This document shows, in pieces, positions 55,241 through 63,183 of a stretch of 64,000 nucleotides of DNA. The first letter of the stretch is position 1. Every line of letters starts with the position of its first letter. Location of the stretch: NCBI GenBank assembly GCA_011523705.1, contig WTGC01000004.1, positions 184,633-248,632 of the forward strand. Direction: 5' to 3'. The notes beneath the pieces were generated by a model, which ran no database searches, had not been told where the DNA came from, and worked only from the letters and a program-made list of their open reading frames with translations. The DNA is from Chloroflexota bacterium. GTDB lineage: Bacteria; Chloroflexota; Anaerolineae; Aggregatilineales; Phototrophicaceae. The translations under genes and the position numbers were made by a program.

Positions 55241-55269
55241 ATTGTAGCAACGTCAATTATCACCTACAA
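55241..55269 (-). promoter_or_regulatory. Promoter of mutS-sulfotransferase operon
   Basis: Minus-strand TTGTAG (55264-55269), 17 bp, TACAAT (55241-55246) preceded by TGC, i.e. an extended -10. The leader to mutS would be ~48 nt. Confidence 0.6.
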
Positions 55270-55374
55270 GTTGGCGAGTTGCGCTTTGCGGTTCAGCGCG
55301 AAATTGTAACGTTTCGCAACCTGACCGCGCGCTTGCAGCGGACCTGTAATACGCCGAAATCTGGAATAAGCACG

Positions 55375-56352
55375 GTGGGAAACCAGATCATCGCCGTCGA
55401 TCTGGGCGGCACCCAAATTCGTACCGCCCGCTATGACCTTGAGCTCAATTTGCTGCAGCGCGAGAACACGCTGACAGAGGCTTACTTGGGCTTGCAATCC
55501 ACAATTGAGCGCATGAAGGTTTATATCCGCAAGGCGATGCCGGCAAGCGCGGAGGATGTATTGGGCATCGGCATTTCGTCGCCGGGTCCGCTGAACCCCT
55601 TCGCAGGCGTCATCGTCGCGCCGCCGAATTTGCCCGGCTGGCTGGATGTGCCGCTGCGCGACATCATGGAGTCCGAATTCAGTTTGCCCGTGCATATCGG
55701 CAATGACGCCAACGTGGCCGCCCTGGCGGAAGCCTCCAAGGGCGCCGCGCAAGGCTGCCGACATGTGGTCTATATCACCGTCAGTACCGGCATCGGCGCG
55801 GGCATCATCTGTGACGGCAAGCTGCTGTTGGGGCGTGACGGACTGGCGGCTGAATTCGGGCATATTCCCATCGTGCTCGAAAACGGGACGGTGTCCTCGG
55901 TTGAGTTGGAAGCGGCAGGACCCGCGATTGCGCGCCGCGTCAAACGTTCGATTGAGGAAGGCGCCAAATCCAAGGTAATGGACATCGTCGACGGCGATCT
56001 GAAGCGCATCGACGCCAGAGCGGTCGGGATGGCGGCCGCCGCTGGCGACGAACTGGGGATCGCGCAGCTGGCTTACGCGGGCCGCATCATCGGCTTGGGC
56101 ATCGTTTCCATTATGCACCTGTTCAATCCCGAGGTGATCGTCATCGGCGGCGGCGTCAGCAAAACCGGAGACCTGCTTTTCGCGCCGATGCGAGAGGCAG
56201 TGCGGGCGCAGGTGATGGACGAAGCCTACACCGAAAACTTGCGCATTGAGCAATCGGCTTTGGGCGATGACGTGGCTCTCATCGGGGCGGCCGCCCTCGT
56301 CGCGACCGACGGCGGCAACCTCGACATCAGCGAGCTGGACCGGCGATTCTAA
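55375..56352 (+). CDS. ROK family sugar kinase-like protein lacking the zinc motif
   Basis: The ~325-residue protein has the phosphate-1 loop AVDLGGTQIRTA, the GIGISSPGPL strand, the catalytic-Asp motif GNDANVAALAE and the STGIGAGII phosphate-2 motif. The AEFGH motif (Glu and zinc His) is present. The C-x-C-G-x-x-G-C-x-E zinc cluster that normally follows is absent: the segment reads VLENGTVSSVELEAAG without any cysteine. No N-terminal helix-turn-helix, so it resembles glucokinase/fructokinase/ManNAc-kinase types rather than repressors. GTG at 55375 is chosen because it lies just before the conserved start; in-frame sequence upstream has only a poor TTG. Stand-alone gene. Confidence 0.87.
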   Translation: MGNQIIAVDLGGTQIRTARYDLELNLLQRENTLTEAYLGLQSTIERMKVYIRKAMPASAEDVLGIGISSPGPLNPFAGVIVAPPNLPGWLDVPLRDIMESEFSLPVHIGNDANVAALAEASKGAAQGCRHVVYITVSTGIGAGIICDGKLLLGRDGLAAEFGHIPIVLENGTVSSVELEAAGPAIARRVKRSIEEGAKSKVMDIVDGDLKRIDARAVGMAAAAGDELGIAQLAYAGRIIGLGIVSIMHLFNPEVIVIGGGVSKTGDLLFAPMREAVRAQVMDEAYTENLRIEQSALGDDVALIGAAALVATDGGNLDISELDRRF

Positions 56353-56404
56353 GCCGATGCCGGGGGCAGGTCGACCGCGCAAAAACTATGCCCATTCGCT
56401 GGCG

Positions 56405-56413
56405 TGATACAAT
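56405..56413 (+). promoter_or_regulatory. Extended -10 promoter of the histidine kinase
   Basis: TGATACAAT at 56405-56413, identical to the birA extended -10. The -10 ends 6 bases before the ATG, which places the transcription start at or next to the start codon: a leaderless message is likely. Confidence 0.5.
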
Positions 56414-56419
56414 CGAATT

Positions 56420-58015
56420 ATGTTGATGCGACCGGACCTTCGTACGCAGCAGCGCGACTTTCTGCTGGAGATTACGCGCGCCATCACCGCGCAGCTCGAC
56501 CTGGACGAAGTGCTGCGGCGCGTGCTTCACGCCTCGCTGGTCATGCTGGCCGGCCGCGTCGGCGTCGTCGCGCTAAGCGATAAACATGACGGTCAGTTTT
56601 CCGTGCGCGCTTACAGTGGCATCGCGGCCGCTGATGTGGCGCAGCTCAATGACAAGCTGCAAGAATTGATGAACCCGCATGAGCACGGCGGTTTCAGCCG
56701 CGAGTTTCTGAATAGCAAACTGCGCGAAATGGCCGATGTTATTGACCCACGCCTCGCGCAGTCGATCGCGATGCCGCTGGTCTTCGCCCAGAATCCCCTG
56801 GGCTTGCTCATCGTTTTTCGCTCGTATCAGACCAGCATCACACCAGAAGACTTGATTACGCTGCAGAGCTTCGCCGATCAAGCCGCCATCGCCGTCAACA
56901 ACGCGCAGTTATATGGCGCAATCAATCAGGAACGTCAACGGCTGGCAGCGATCCTCAACAACAGCGGCGACGGCGTCTTCATTCTGAATCCCGATCTCAC
57001 GATCCAGCAGGTGAACCTCGCCTTCGAGCGCATGACCGGCTGGCGCCCGCAGGATGCGGTGGACCGCCCCAAAGGCGATGTCATCGTTTGGGATGCTTTG
57101 GAAGGTCCCGATATTGAAGACGCGCTGAACGCCGGTTGGGCGCAGACGAGTTCGGCCGGCGAGCGCGCCGATACCGTCACCGTCGAAGGCGACCTGCGGC
57201 GGCGCGACGGCATGACGATCAGCATCGGGATCACCTATGCCCCGCTGTTGACCGCCGACGGACGACTGGAAAGCATCATCGCGAACGTCCGCGATATCAC
57301 CAATTTCCGCAAAGCGCAGGAGATGCAATCCGTATTCGTCTCCACCGTGCATCACGAGTTGCGCACGCCGATCGCCATCATCAAGGGTTACGCCAGCACG
57401 CTCGGCCGCGACGATGTGGAATGGGACAGCAGTGTCATCCGCGAGAACGTGGCGATCATCGAAGACGAAGCCGACCGACTGACCGATCTGGTTGAAGACT
57501 TGCTGACCGCCAGCAAGATTCAAGCGGCGCGCGAGCTGCGGCTGAACCTGGCCGATACCGATCTCGAATCCGTCGTCGCGCGTTCCGTCGCCCGCTTGGA
57601 GAGCCAAACCAATCATCGGTTCGCGCTCAGCTTCTCGGATAATTTCCCCCTGATACCCGGCGACGAAATGCGCTTGCGGCAGGTCATAGAGAATCTATTG
57701 ACCAACGCCATCAAGTACTCGCCCGAAGACAGCACCATTACGGTGGGCGGGCGCTTCACCGAAAAGAGCGTGACCGTCTTTGTGCGCGACGAAGGCGCTG
57801 GCATCGCAAAAGACCAGATCGAGAAAGTCTTTGAGCGCTTCTATCGCGTCGACGACAGGCTGACGAGCCGAACCCACGGCACCGGCTTGGGTCTCTACCT
57901 GGTCAAAGCAATTGTGGAAGCGCACGGCGGCGAAATCTCGGTGAAGAGCCAGGTCGGCGGCGGTTCGACATTTTTCTTCACGCTGCCTCGCGATGAAGCG
58001 GCTGCCGCAGTGTAG
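56420..58015 (+). CDS. GAF-PAS sensor histidine kinase (soluble)
   Basis: 531 residues: GAF domain (~20-165), PAS domain (~172-295, with GVFILNPDLTI and the RDITNFRKAQ coil that links to the kinase), HisKA with His312 in STVHHELRTP, and HATPase_c with the N box NLLTNAIKYS (Asn425/429), G1 DEGAGI, F box FERFYR, and G2 GTGLGL. It autophosphorylates His312 and passes the phosphate to a response regulator. No TM segment, so it senses an intracellular or membrane-passing signal through GAF/PAS. No response regulator gene is adjacent: it is an orphan in this window. Confidence 0.95.
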   Translation: MLMRPDLRTQQRDFLLEITRAITAQLDLDEVLRRVLHASLVMLAGRVGVVALSDKHDGQFSVRAYSGIAAADVAQLNDKLQELMNPHEHGGFSREFLNSKLREMADVIDPRLAQSIAMPLVFAQNPLGLLIVFRSYQTSITPEDLITLQSFADQAAIAVNNAQLYGAINQERQRLAAILNNSGDGVFILNPDLTIQQVNLAFERMTGWRPQDAVDRPKGDVIVWDALEGPDIEDALNAGWAQTSSAGERADTVTVEGDLRRRDGMTISIGITYAPLLTADGRLESIIANVRDITNFRKAQEMQSVFVSTVHHELRTPIAIIKGYASTLGRDDVEWDSSVIRENVAIIEDEADRLTDLVEDLLTASKIQAARELRLNLADTDLESVVARSVARLESQTNHRFALSFSDNFPLIPGDEMRLRQVIENLLTNAIKYSPEDSTITVGGRFTEKSVTVFVRDEGAGIAKDQIEKVFERFYRVDDRLTSRTHGTGLGLYLVKAIVEAHGGEISVKSQVGGGSTFFFTLPRDEAAAAV

Positions 58016-58066
58016 TTTTTCACAGCCACATTGGCTGACGGATTGCCTACGCTGGGTAACGAGCTA

Positions 58067-58075
58067 TGGTAAACT
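58067..58075 (+). promoter_or_regulatory. Candidate extended -10 of the glycosidase-like gene
   Basis: TGGTAAACT (58067-58075) is a weak extended -10; no good -35 is found at normal distance. The ATG is 58 bp downstream. Confidence 0.3.
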
Positions 58076-58132
58076 GCGTTTAGTTCGCTATGCTTTTGGC
58101 AAACGTTCGAGTTTAGATTAAAGAGGAAACCT

Positions 58133-59599
58133 ATGCGGCTGCAAGATGCTGGGGTGAATGCCGGTCGGATCTTGACAATTCTTTTGCTTTTAATGGCCAT
58201 GCTGTTGGTCGCCTCGTCGGCGCTGACGCAAGACAGCCCGGTCATGCAGGGACTGGCGGTCGCCAGAGATCTCATCGAAGAAGAGCGTGGCGAGCCGCTG
58301 AGGATGGTTCGCTGGCGCTTTTACGAAGACAATTGGAGCAGCGAGGCGAGCGCGCGGCTGTATGGCGCTTTCGGCATCGACAGCTGCGCCTCCAGTATTC
58401 CTTTTGCGCGCAAACGCGCCACGATTCTCTTTGGCTGGACCTACAGCTTGTTAGATTCATCCGGCAAAGAATACCAAGCGCGCGTCAGCTATGACCTGGC
58501 GCATTCGGTGCTCTGCGACGAAGTCATCGTCCCACCACAGTATGCGCCGCCGCCGACGCCGGTGCCTCCGCCGGCGCCTGAGCCCGCGCCAGAAGCGGCT
58601 CCAGAATCGGCGCCGCAACCGGCCGAGAGCCAGGCGGTCGCCGTCGTGCCGATCGCCAGCACGGCGAATGTCGGCGGCTTTGAGTTAGGAGGCCATATCG
58701 CCGGCTTCGGTGGCGCGGCAGTCAATGCCATGAGACAATCGCGCATGACCTGGGTCAAGAAGCAGGTGACGCACGGCATTTCTGACGGGGCTGGCATCAT
58801 TGGCGCAGCGCGCGCCCAAGGGTTCAAGGTGCTGCTGGGCGCCCTCGGCAGCAAAGACCGGCTGCGCGATAACTTTGACGGATATGTGGCCGAGTTTGCG
58901 CAATACGTCGGCTTCCTGGCGAGTCAAGGCGCCGATGCCATCGAGGTTTGGAACGAGCCAAATATCGACCGCGAATGGCCGATCGGCCAAGTCAACGGTG
59001 GCAGATACGTCCAGCTGCTCGCCGCCGCTTACAACGCGATCAAAGCAGCCAACCCGAATACGATCGTCATTAGCGGCGCGCCCGCCCCGACCGGCTACTT
59101 CGGCGCTGCCGGCTGCACTGGCAACGGATGCAACGACGATGTCTTCATGCAACAAATGGCGCAAGCCGGCGGCGCGCAATATATGGATTGCCTTGGCTTG
59201 CACTACAATGAAGGTGTGCTCAGTCCGACGCAGAGCGGCGGCGATCCGCGCGGTCACTATCCAACCTATTTCTTCCAGTCCATGCTGAACCGCGGCCTGC
59301 AATACTTCCCCAATACCCAGGTCTGCTGGACGGAACTGGGTTACCTCAGCGGCGATGGCATGCCTGGCCCGATTCCCAGTCACTTCGGCTGGGCGAGCAA
59401 TGTTACCGTTGGTCAGCAGGCTCAATGGCTGGGTGACGCCGTACGTCTGTCACGGAATTCTGGCCGCGTGCGTTTGATGATCGTCTGGAATGTCGACTTC
59501 ACCCATTGGGGCGCCGATCCTCAGGCGGGCTATGCGATCATTCGACCCGGCGGCGGCTGCCCGGCTTGTGGCTCGCTGGCTGCGGCAATGGGCGGCTAG
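58133..59599 (+). CDS. Exported glycoside-hydrolase-like protein (clan A TIM barrel)
   Basis: The 488-residue protein has an N-terminal TM/signal segment (~12-31), a ~100-residue small domain with two Cys, a Pro/Ala/Glu linker (~138-167), then a TIM-barrel-like domain (~175-488). The motif VWNEPN places an acid/base Glu at 275, and CWTELGY places the nucleophile Glu at 401, the clan-A order. The beta-strand starts VLLGALGS, IVISGAPAP and CLGLHYNEG support the barrel. Target glycan unknown; DUF-type 'Asl1-like' cores are an alternative family. GAGGAAACCT precedes the ATG. It ends at a strong terminator. Confidence 0.85.
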   Translation: MRLQDAGVNAGRILTILLLLMAMLLVASSALTQDSPVMQGLAVARDLIEEERGEPLRMVRWRFYEDNWSSEASARLYGAFGIDSCASSIPFARKRATILFGWTYSLLDSSGKEYQARVSYDLAHSVLCDEVIVPPQYAPPPTPVPPPAPEPAPEAAPESAPQPAESQAVAVVPIASTANVGGFELGGHIAGFGGAAVNAMRQSRMTWVKKQVTHGISDGAGIIGAARAQGFKVLLGALGSKDRLRDNFDGYVAEFAQYVGFLASQGADAIEVWNEPNIDREWPIGQVNGGRYVQLLAAAYNAIKAANPNTIVISGAPAPTGYFGAAGCTGNGCNDDVFMQQMAQAGGAQYMDCLGLHYNEGVLSPTQSGGDPRGHYPTYFFQSMLNRGLQYFPNTQVCWTELGYLSGDGMPGPIPSHFGWASNVTVGQQAQWLGDAVRLSRNSGRVRLMIVWNVDFTHWGADPQAGYAIIRPGGGCPACGSLAAAMGG

Positions 59600-59625
59600 C
59601 AGCCTTCAACCCATCAAGATCGGTA

Positions 59626-59653
59626 GGGGCGAGACGGTGACTCGCCCCTTTTT
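59626..59653 (+). terminator. Rho-independent terminator of the glycosidase-like gene
   Basis: GGGGCGAG (59626-59633) and CTCGCCCC (59641-59648) form a perfect 8-bp stem with a 7-base loop, followed by TTTTTGTTTT. Confidence 0.93.
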
Positions 59654-59803
59654 GTTTTGGCTTTGCCACCGTCGAAAATGAAATGCCCATCTCCCACTGC
59701 GATTGCTGCCGCAATCAAACAGAAACATTATCGAACCAAAACAGAAGCGGGGGTCAATCCTTGCGAAAGTCAACGACTTCTACGATCTACGCCGAGTTTA
59801 GCT

Positions 59804-59848
59804 CCCCCTCTCCCCTTGTGGGAGAGGGGGCCGGGGGGTGAGGGGTGA
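59804..59848. repeat. GC-rich intergenic palindrome (dispersed-repeat type)
   Basis: CCCCCTCTCC (59804-59813) pairs with GGAGAGGGGG (59821-59830) around a 7-base loop, followed by a G-rich segment with GGGGGGTGAGGGGTG to 59848. This looks like the widespread short intergenic element of the form 'CTCCCCCTCTCCC...GGGAGAGGGGG' seen in many unrelated genomes. Only one copy is in the window. Confidence 0.55.
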
Positions 59849-59885
59849 AACTGAGTGATTTACGCTCAATCGCGAACGCGGGTCG

Positions 59886-61409
59886 TCAATCATCCAGACT
59901 CAGCAGCCAGAGATCGTTGAACAGGCAGCCGGTTCTCACCTCATCGTAATTCACCGCGGCGATGCCGACGCCGCCGATCCGCGGAATGCTGTCCAAGCTG
60001 CCGACATAGCGCTCGTCGAGGAAATAGTGGATAGTCTCGTCGCCGACGATGACCAGCAATTCATGCTCTGTCGCAGCGGCCACGCCCTGGTTTCCGTATA
60101 TGCCGAGCTCAAATCCAGCGACAGTGCGCCGAGAAACGCCATAATCGCCGTGGCTGGTGACATAAGCCAGGGTGTAATTGTCATCATCGTTGTAATGGAA
60201 ATACAATCCGCAGCCGCCGTTCTGCGCCGAGCGTACATCGAGCGTCAGCGACGCGCCTATCGCAAACTGCGCGAAGCTGAAATCGGAGGCGATTGGCAAT
60301 CGCGAAATGCCAGCGCGCGCGCGCACGACCGAGCTCTCCGGCACGGCCAGTTTGATTTCGCCTCCGACCGGGACGAGCTGCTGACGCGCCAGCGTATTCG
60401 CCATGGCGTAGTAACCCCGCGCCACCAAACGAGGCGGGAAGAGCAAGCGCTCGTCGACGAGAGTCGGCGCAGTCACCAGGATCTCCGCCACGACAAATGA
60501 CATTGCGCCGCCGATGCGCTCGTCGGTCATCAAGGCGACGCCCAAGCTGCCGGGCCGCTCTGGCGCATGATCACCGGCCGAGCCCACGACCTGGCCGTTG
60601 TAGACGACGTCAACGTGCCCGCCGCTGACCAGGACACCCAGCCGGAAATCCCCCTCCCCCGGGCGGATCGCTGGATGAGCGGTCCACTTCCGCAATGGCG
60701 TGATTTCAGCGCCGTCAACGCGATCCACGCGCCAAAAGCCGCGCTTGCTCAGCAGAAGGCGATGGTACTTCGTCGGCGACAGATAGCGGAAAAGCAGACC
60801 GACCTGCCAAACCGCCGGCGAACTCACCTGCCCGAAAGCGACTTCGACATACAACTCGTTTGCAATCGGGAGATGCAAGCCGACCAAACCCGCCGATTGC
60901 GCCAGCCCCCGCAGGTCCAAGGCGAAGGCGCTGGAATCAGAAACGTTGACCGCCCGGTCGCTGTATACGACTTCCCAATTCGCGCTGTCGACCGGCGCCT
61001 CGCGCAGTATCAGACGATCGTATCCGGGCAGCACATGCAGCCGATAGGCGCCCGCACTTTCGCCTACGGCGCGCACCGCAATCGTATAAGTGGACGTTAT
61101 CGGCATCACGAAGGCTTGAATCGCCGCGTCGCGCTCGGCGGGATAATCGTAATCGTCGTTGGATACCACCAGCTTTCCCGCGTGATCGTAGATCTCAAGC
61201 AGCGGGTCGAGCTCTTCACTCAGCGCTTCGACGCGGAAGGAAAGCAGCGAAAGCTCAAGCGCAGTCAGCGAATAACGGTGGGTTTCGCCCGCGGCCAGCT
61301 CGCCATCGACGGCGCTGCCGACCCGCAGGGCAGTGTCTTGCGCGGCTAATGTGGAGAGGGACCCCAGCAGGCAAGCGATGCAGAAAATGATTCTGCCCGG
61401 CGCGGTCAT
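59886..61409 (-). CDS. Exported protein with PPC-like N-terminal domain, unknown function
   Basis: The 507-residue protein has a signal peptide (~1-23, cleavage near TLAAQ). Residues ~30-125 resemble a bacterial pre-peptidase C-terminal (PPC) domain: GELAAGETHRYSLT, then DPLLEIYD and SNDDYDYPAERDA, then TYTIAV..GAYRLHV. After it, two ~180-residue beta-rich domains with GLLFRY..YHRLLL and GLYFHYNDDDNYTLAY strands look like laminin-G/3-keto-disaccharide-hydrolase-type jelly rolls, which usually bind or cleave glycans. No catalytic residues are clear. The ATG overlaps the upstream stop as ATGA, so it is coupled to the two-TM protein. Confidence 0.78.
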   Translation of the reverse strand: MTAPGRIIFCIACLLGSLSTLAAQDTALRVGSAVDGELAAGETHRYSLTALELSLLSFRVEALSEELDPLLEIYDHAGKLVVSNDDYDYPAERDAAIQAFVMPITSTYTIAVRAVGESAGAYRLHVLPGYDRLILREAPVDSANWEVVYSDRAVNVSDSSAFALDLRGLAQSAGLVGLHLPIANELYVEVAFGQVSSPAVWQVGLLFRYLSPTKYHRLLLSKRGFWRVDRVDGAEITPLRKWTAHPAIRPGEGDFRLGVLVSGGHVDVVYNGQVVGSAGDHAPERPGSLGVALMTDERIGGAMSFVVAEILVTAPTLVDERLLFPPRLVARGYYAMANTLARQQLVPVGGEIKLAVPESSVVRARAGISRLPIASDFSFAQFAIGASLTLDVRSAQNGGCGLYFHYNDDDNYTLAYVTSHGDYGVSRRTVAGFELGIYGNQGVAAATEHELLVIVGDETIHYFLDERYVGSLDSIPRIGGVGIAAVNYDEVRTGCLFNDLWLLSLDD

Positions 61410-62083
61410 TTGTCTTTCGGCATCCAGGAGGTATAGGTATCGGCCAGATAATCCAGATAGGCGTGGTAATCTTCTTGCGACATCTCCGCGCCCAGCTCGC
61501 CCCGATGAAATTCGGCCTGGGCGAGGCGGCGGTAGTTGCCGGCTTCGCGCAAATCGCGCCCGTCTTCATTCTTTCGTTTTTTCTTGCGCTGATACTGGAG
61601 CGAAAGTCGCGAAAGGGGCAGCGCCTCGAAATCCGTTGGCGAGACGATGCTGTAGGTGACGATATACTCGCCGTCCTGCTCCAGCGCGTTCGCCACCACA
61701 TACCAGCCCTTGGGCACGCGCGGATGGCGCTTCGCTTCAAAATGCCACATGAGCAAGTTGACGTTTTGCGCCGCGTCGATGGCGCCTTGTACTTTGCTGC
61801 CGCTGACCAGCCTGATCATATCGCCGGCAAACTGAATAGCGCGATTGCTCGGCCAATAGGTTTTGGTCAAGTAATCAGCGCCGTAAGTCAAGAAAACCGC
61901 CACGATGAGCGCGGCGCCGATTGTGATCAAGCCGCCCTGGGGAAAAATGCTGCTGATTAGCAAATAGCTGGCGAGCGCGCCGACGATGAAGGTGACACAG
62001 CCGACCATGCGAACGCCCGAATGCTCCCGGTCCACCTCAAACTCGATATTGGGGACCTTGTCTGGCGCGTTTAACATGGGCAT
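61406..62083 (-). CDS. Two-TM membrane protein of unknown function (225 aa)
   Basis: I do not recognise this protein. It has two close hydrophobic helices (~25-45 and ~50-70) at the start and a ~150-residue soluble domain rich in charged helices, with a KKKRKNEDGRD cluster (~167-177), ending in a short acidic-aromatic helix. By the positive-inside rule the large domain is cytosolic. Partner of the downstream exported PPC-like protein by 4-base overlap. Confidence 0.75.
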   Translation of the reverse strand: MPMLNAPDKVPNIEFEVDREHSGVRMVGCVTFIVGALASYLLISSIFPQGGLITIGAALIVAVFLTYGADYLTKTYWPSNRAIQFAGDMIRLVSGSKVQGAIDAAQNVNLLMWHFEAKRHPRVPKGWYVVANALEQDGEYIVTYSIVSPTDFEALPLSRLSLQYQRKKKRKNEDGRDLREAGNYRRLAQAEFHRGELGAEMSQEDYHAYLDYLADTYTSWMPKDK

Positions 62084-62439
62084 TCTGCTTCTCTATTTCT
62101 GCGTATCCACAGGGGGAAACGGCGGATCTTATCAGGACATCATAACGCAATTCATCCATGTTGCAATAGGGCCGCGCCCCGCCCTTGCGCCAAAATGCCG
62201 GCGGACTGCGCTTTGAGCCCAACATCGCCCTGCATTCATGCTGTGCAGTTCTCCCGTGCAGGTTGATGGCAGGCGCTTTCATTATGGTGACGGCACTTTG
62301 CTTTGGCTCGAATTTCGGCGCCCCCTTCATCGGCGGGGGCCTTATTCTCATCGTCGATCGCGACCGAAGCTGGGGGTGAAAATTGCAGCGCTGTCTTGAT
62401 GAATCGCCGCCGGCGCCCTTTTGAGATTTGGCCCAACTA
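62084..62439. other. Intergenic region without a supported gene
   Basis: Short frames exist on both strands but none has a ribosome site plus coding-like composition. One GC-rich stem is present (GCCCCC 62320-62325, GGGGGC 62335-62340) followed on the plus strand by CTTATTC, too weak to call a terminator. No RNA motif is recognised. Confidence 0.5.
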
Positions 62440-63156
62440 TCAGCCGTCGAACTGCTTCCACCAGATGCCGGTGCACTCCGGCACGATCACCGTATCGCCG
62501 TCCAGGCACTCGTCCGCCACGTCATCGCCGAAGAAAAAGCGCATGAGCTCGTCGGCTTCTTTCGGCGAGGCAAATTGAAAATCCGTGCGGATCCAGCGGT
62601 AGGAGAAGCCATGTTCTCGCTCCCAGTAACGGTACAACTCTGCCAGCTTGCCCGATGGCGCGAGCGGTTGTCGACTGCCTGTACCCATCGTCTCAATGAG
62701 AATGGCGACGCCGCCCGGTTTCAGGATCCGCTCCATCTCGGCAAGCATCTTGTCCGTTCGCGCAGGCCAATCTTGCGGATGCCAGCCAACGACGTGCGCG
62801 AAGCTCCAGCCTTCAATGACCAGATCGGCGCAGCGCGAGACGACCGGCATGCGACCATTGTCGCCCTGCGCGAGGCGCCAATTGGTCGTGCCAGTCGCGC
62901 GCATGGCGCTGTCGGCTTGTCGTAGCATTGGCGCTTCAATGTCAAAGGCGAAGACCTGTTCCACCAAGACGGAGAGCAGCCGCGTTATTCGACCCGTGCC
63001 CGCGCCGAATTCGACAATTCGTAAGCCGCCCAGGGGACGGATATCGTGCAGCGCGGCAAAGAGATTGCCGTGTCGGTCTTCACGCGCAACGAGCCGGTCA
63101 AACTGCTCGGCTCGCTGGTGATAGATATTCTGGAAGAAGTCTCGCCGCGAAGACAC
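62440..63156 (-). CDS. Class I SAM-dependent methyltransferase
   Basis: The 238-residue protein has motif I VEFGAGTGRITRLL near residue 49, the acidic end of strand 2 in FAFDIEAP, motif II region CADLVIEGWSF, and ILKPGGVAILIE as post-motif III. It resembles small-molecule methyltransferases (Methyltransf_11/25). The last part with ECTGIWWKQF is unusual and Trp-rich. The start is GTG at 63156, with no strong ribosome site. It lies 27 bp downstream of the phosphohexomutase gene and is likely co-transcribed with it. Substrate unknown. Confidence 0.87.
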   Translation of the reverse strand: MSSRRDFFQNIYHQRAEQFDRLVAREDRHGNLFAALHDIRPLGGLRIVEFGAGTGRITRLLSVLVEQVFAFDIEAPMLRQADSAMRATGTTNWRLAQGDNGRMPVVSRCADLVIEGWSFAHVVGWHPQDWPARTDKMLAEMERILKPGGVAILIETMGTGSRQPLAPSGKLAELYRYWEREHGFSYRWIRTDFQFASPKEADELMRFFFGDDVADECLDGDTVIVPECTGIWWKQFDG

Positions 63157-63183
63157 TGTGGAACTTGTGGACCTTAGATTCGC

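Noticed and set aside
55264..56382. 372-codon open frame opposite the ROK kinase gene
   Set aside because: The opposite strand carries all ROK motifs; the antisense product has no recognisable domain and is rich in His/Arg as expected for a shadow.
62185..62436. Short open frames on both strands in the 62.1-62.4 kb gap
   Set aside because: No ribosome site, overlapping each other on opposite strands, low coding character.
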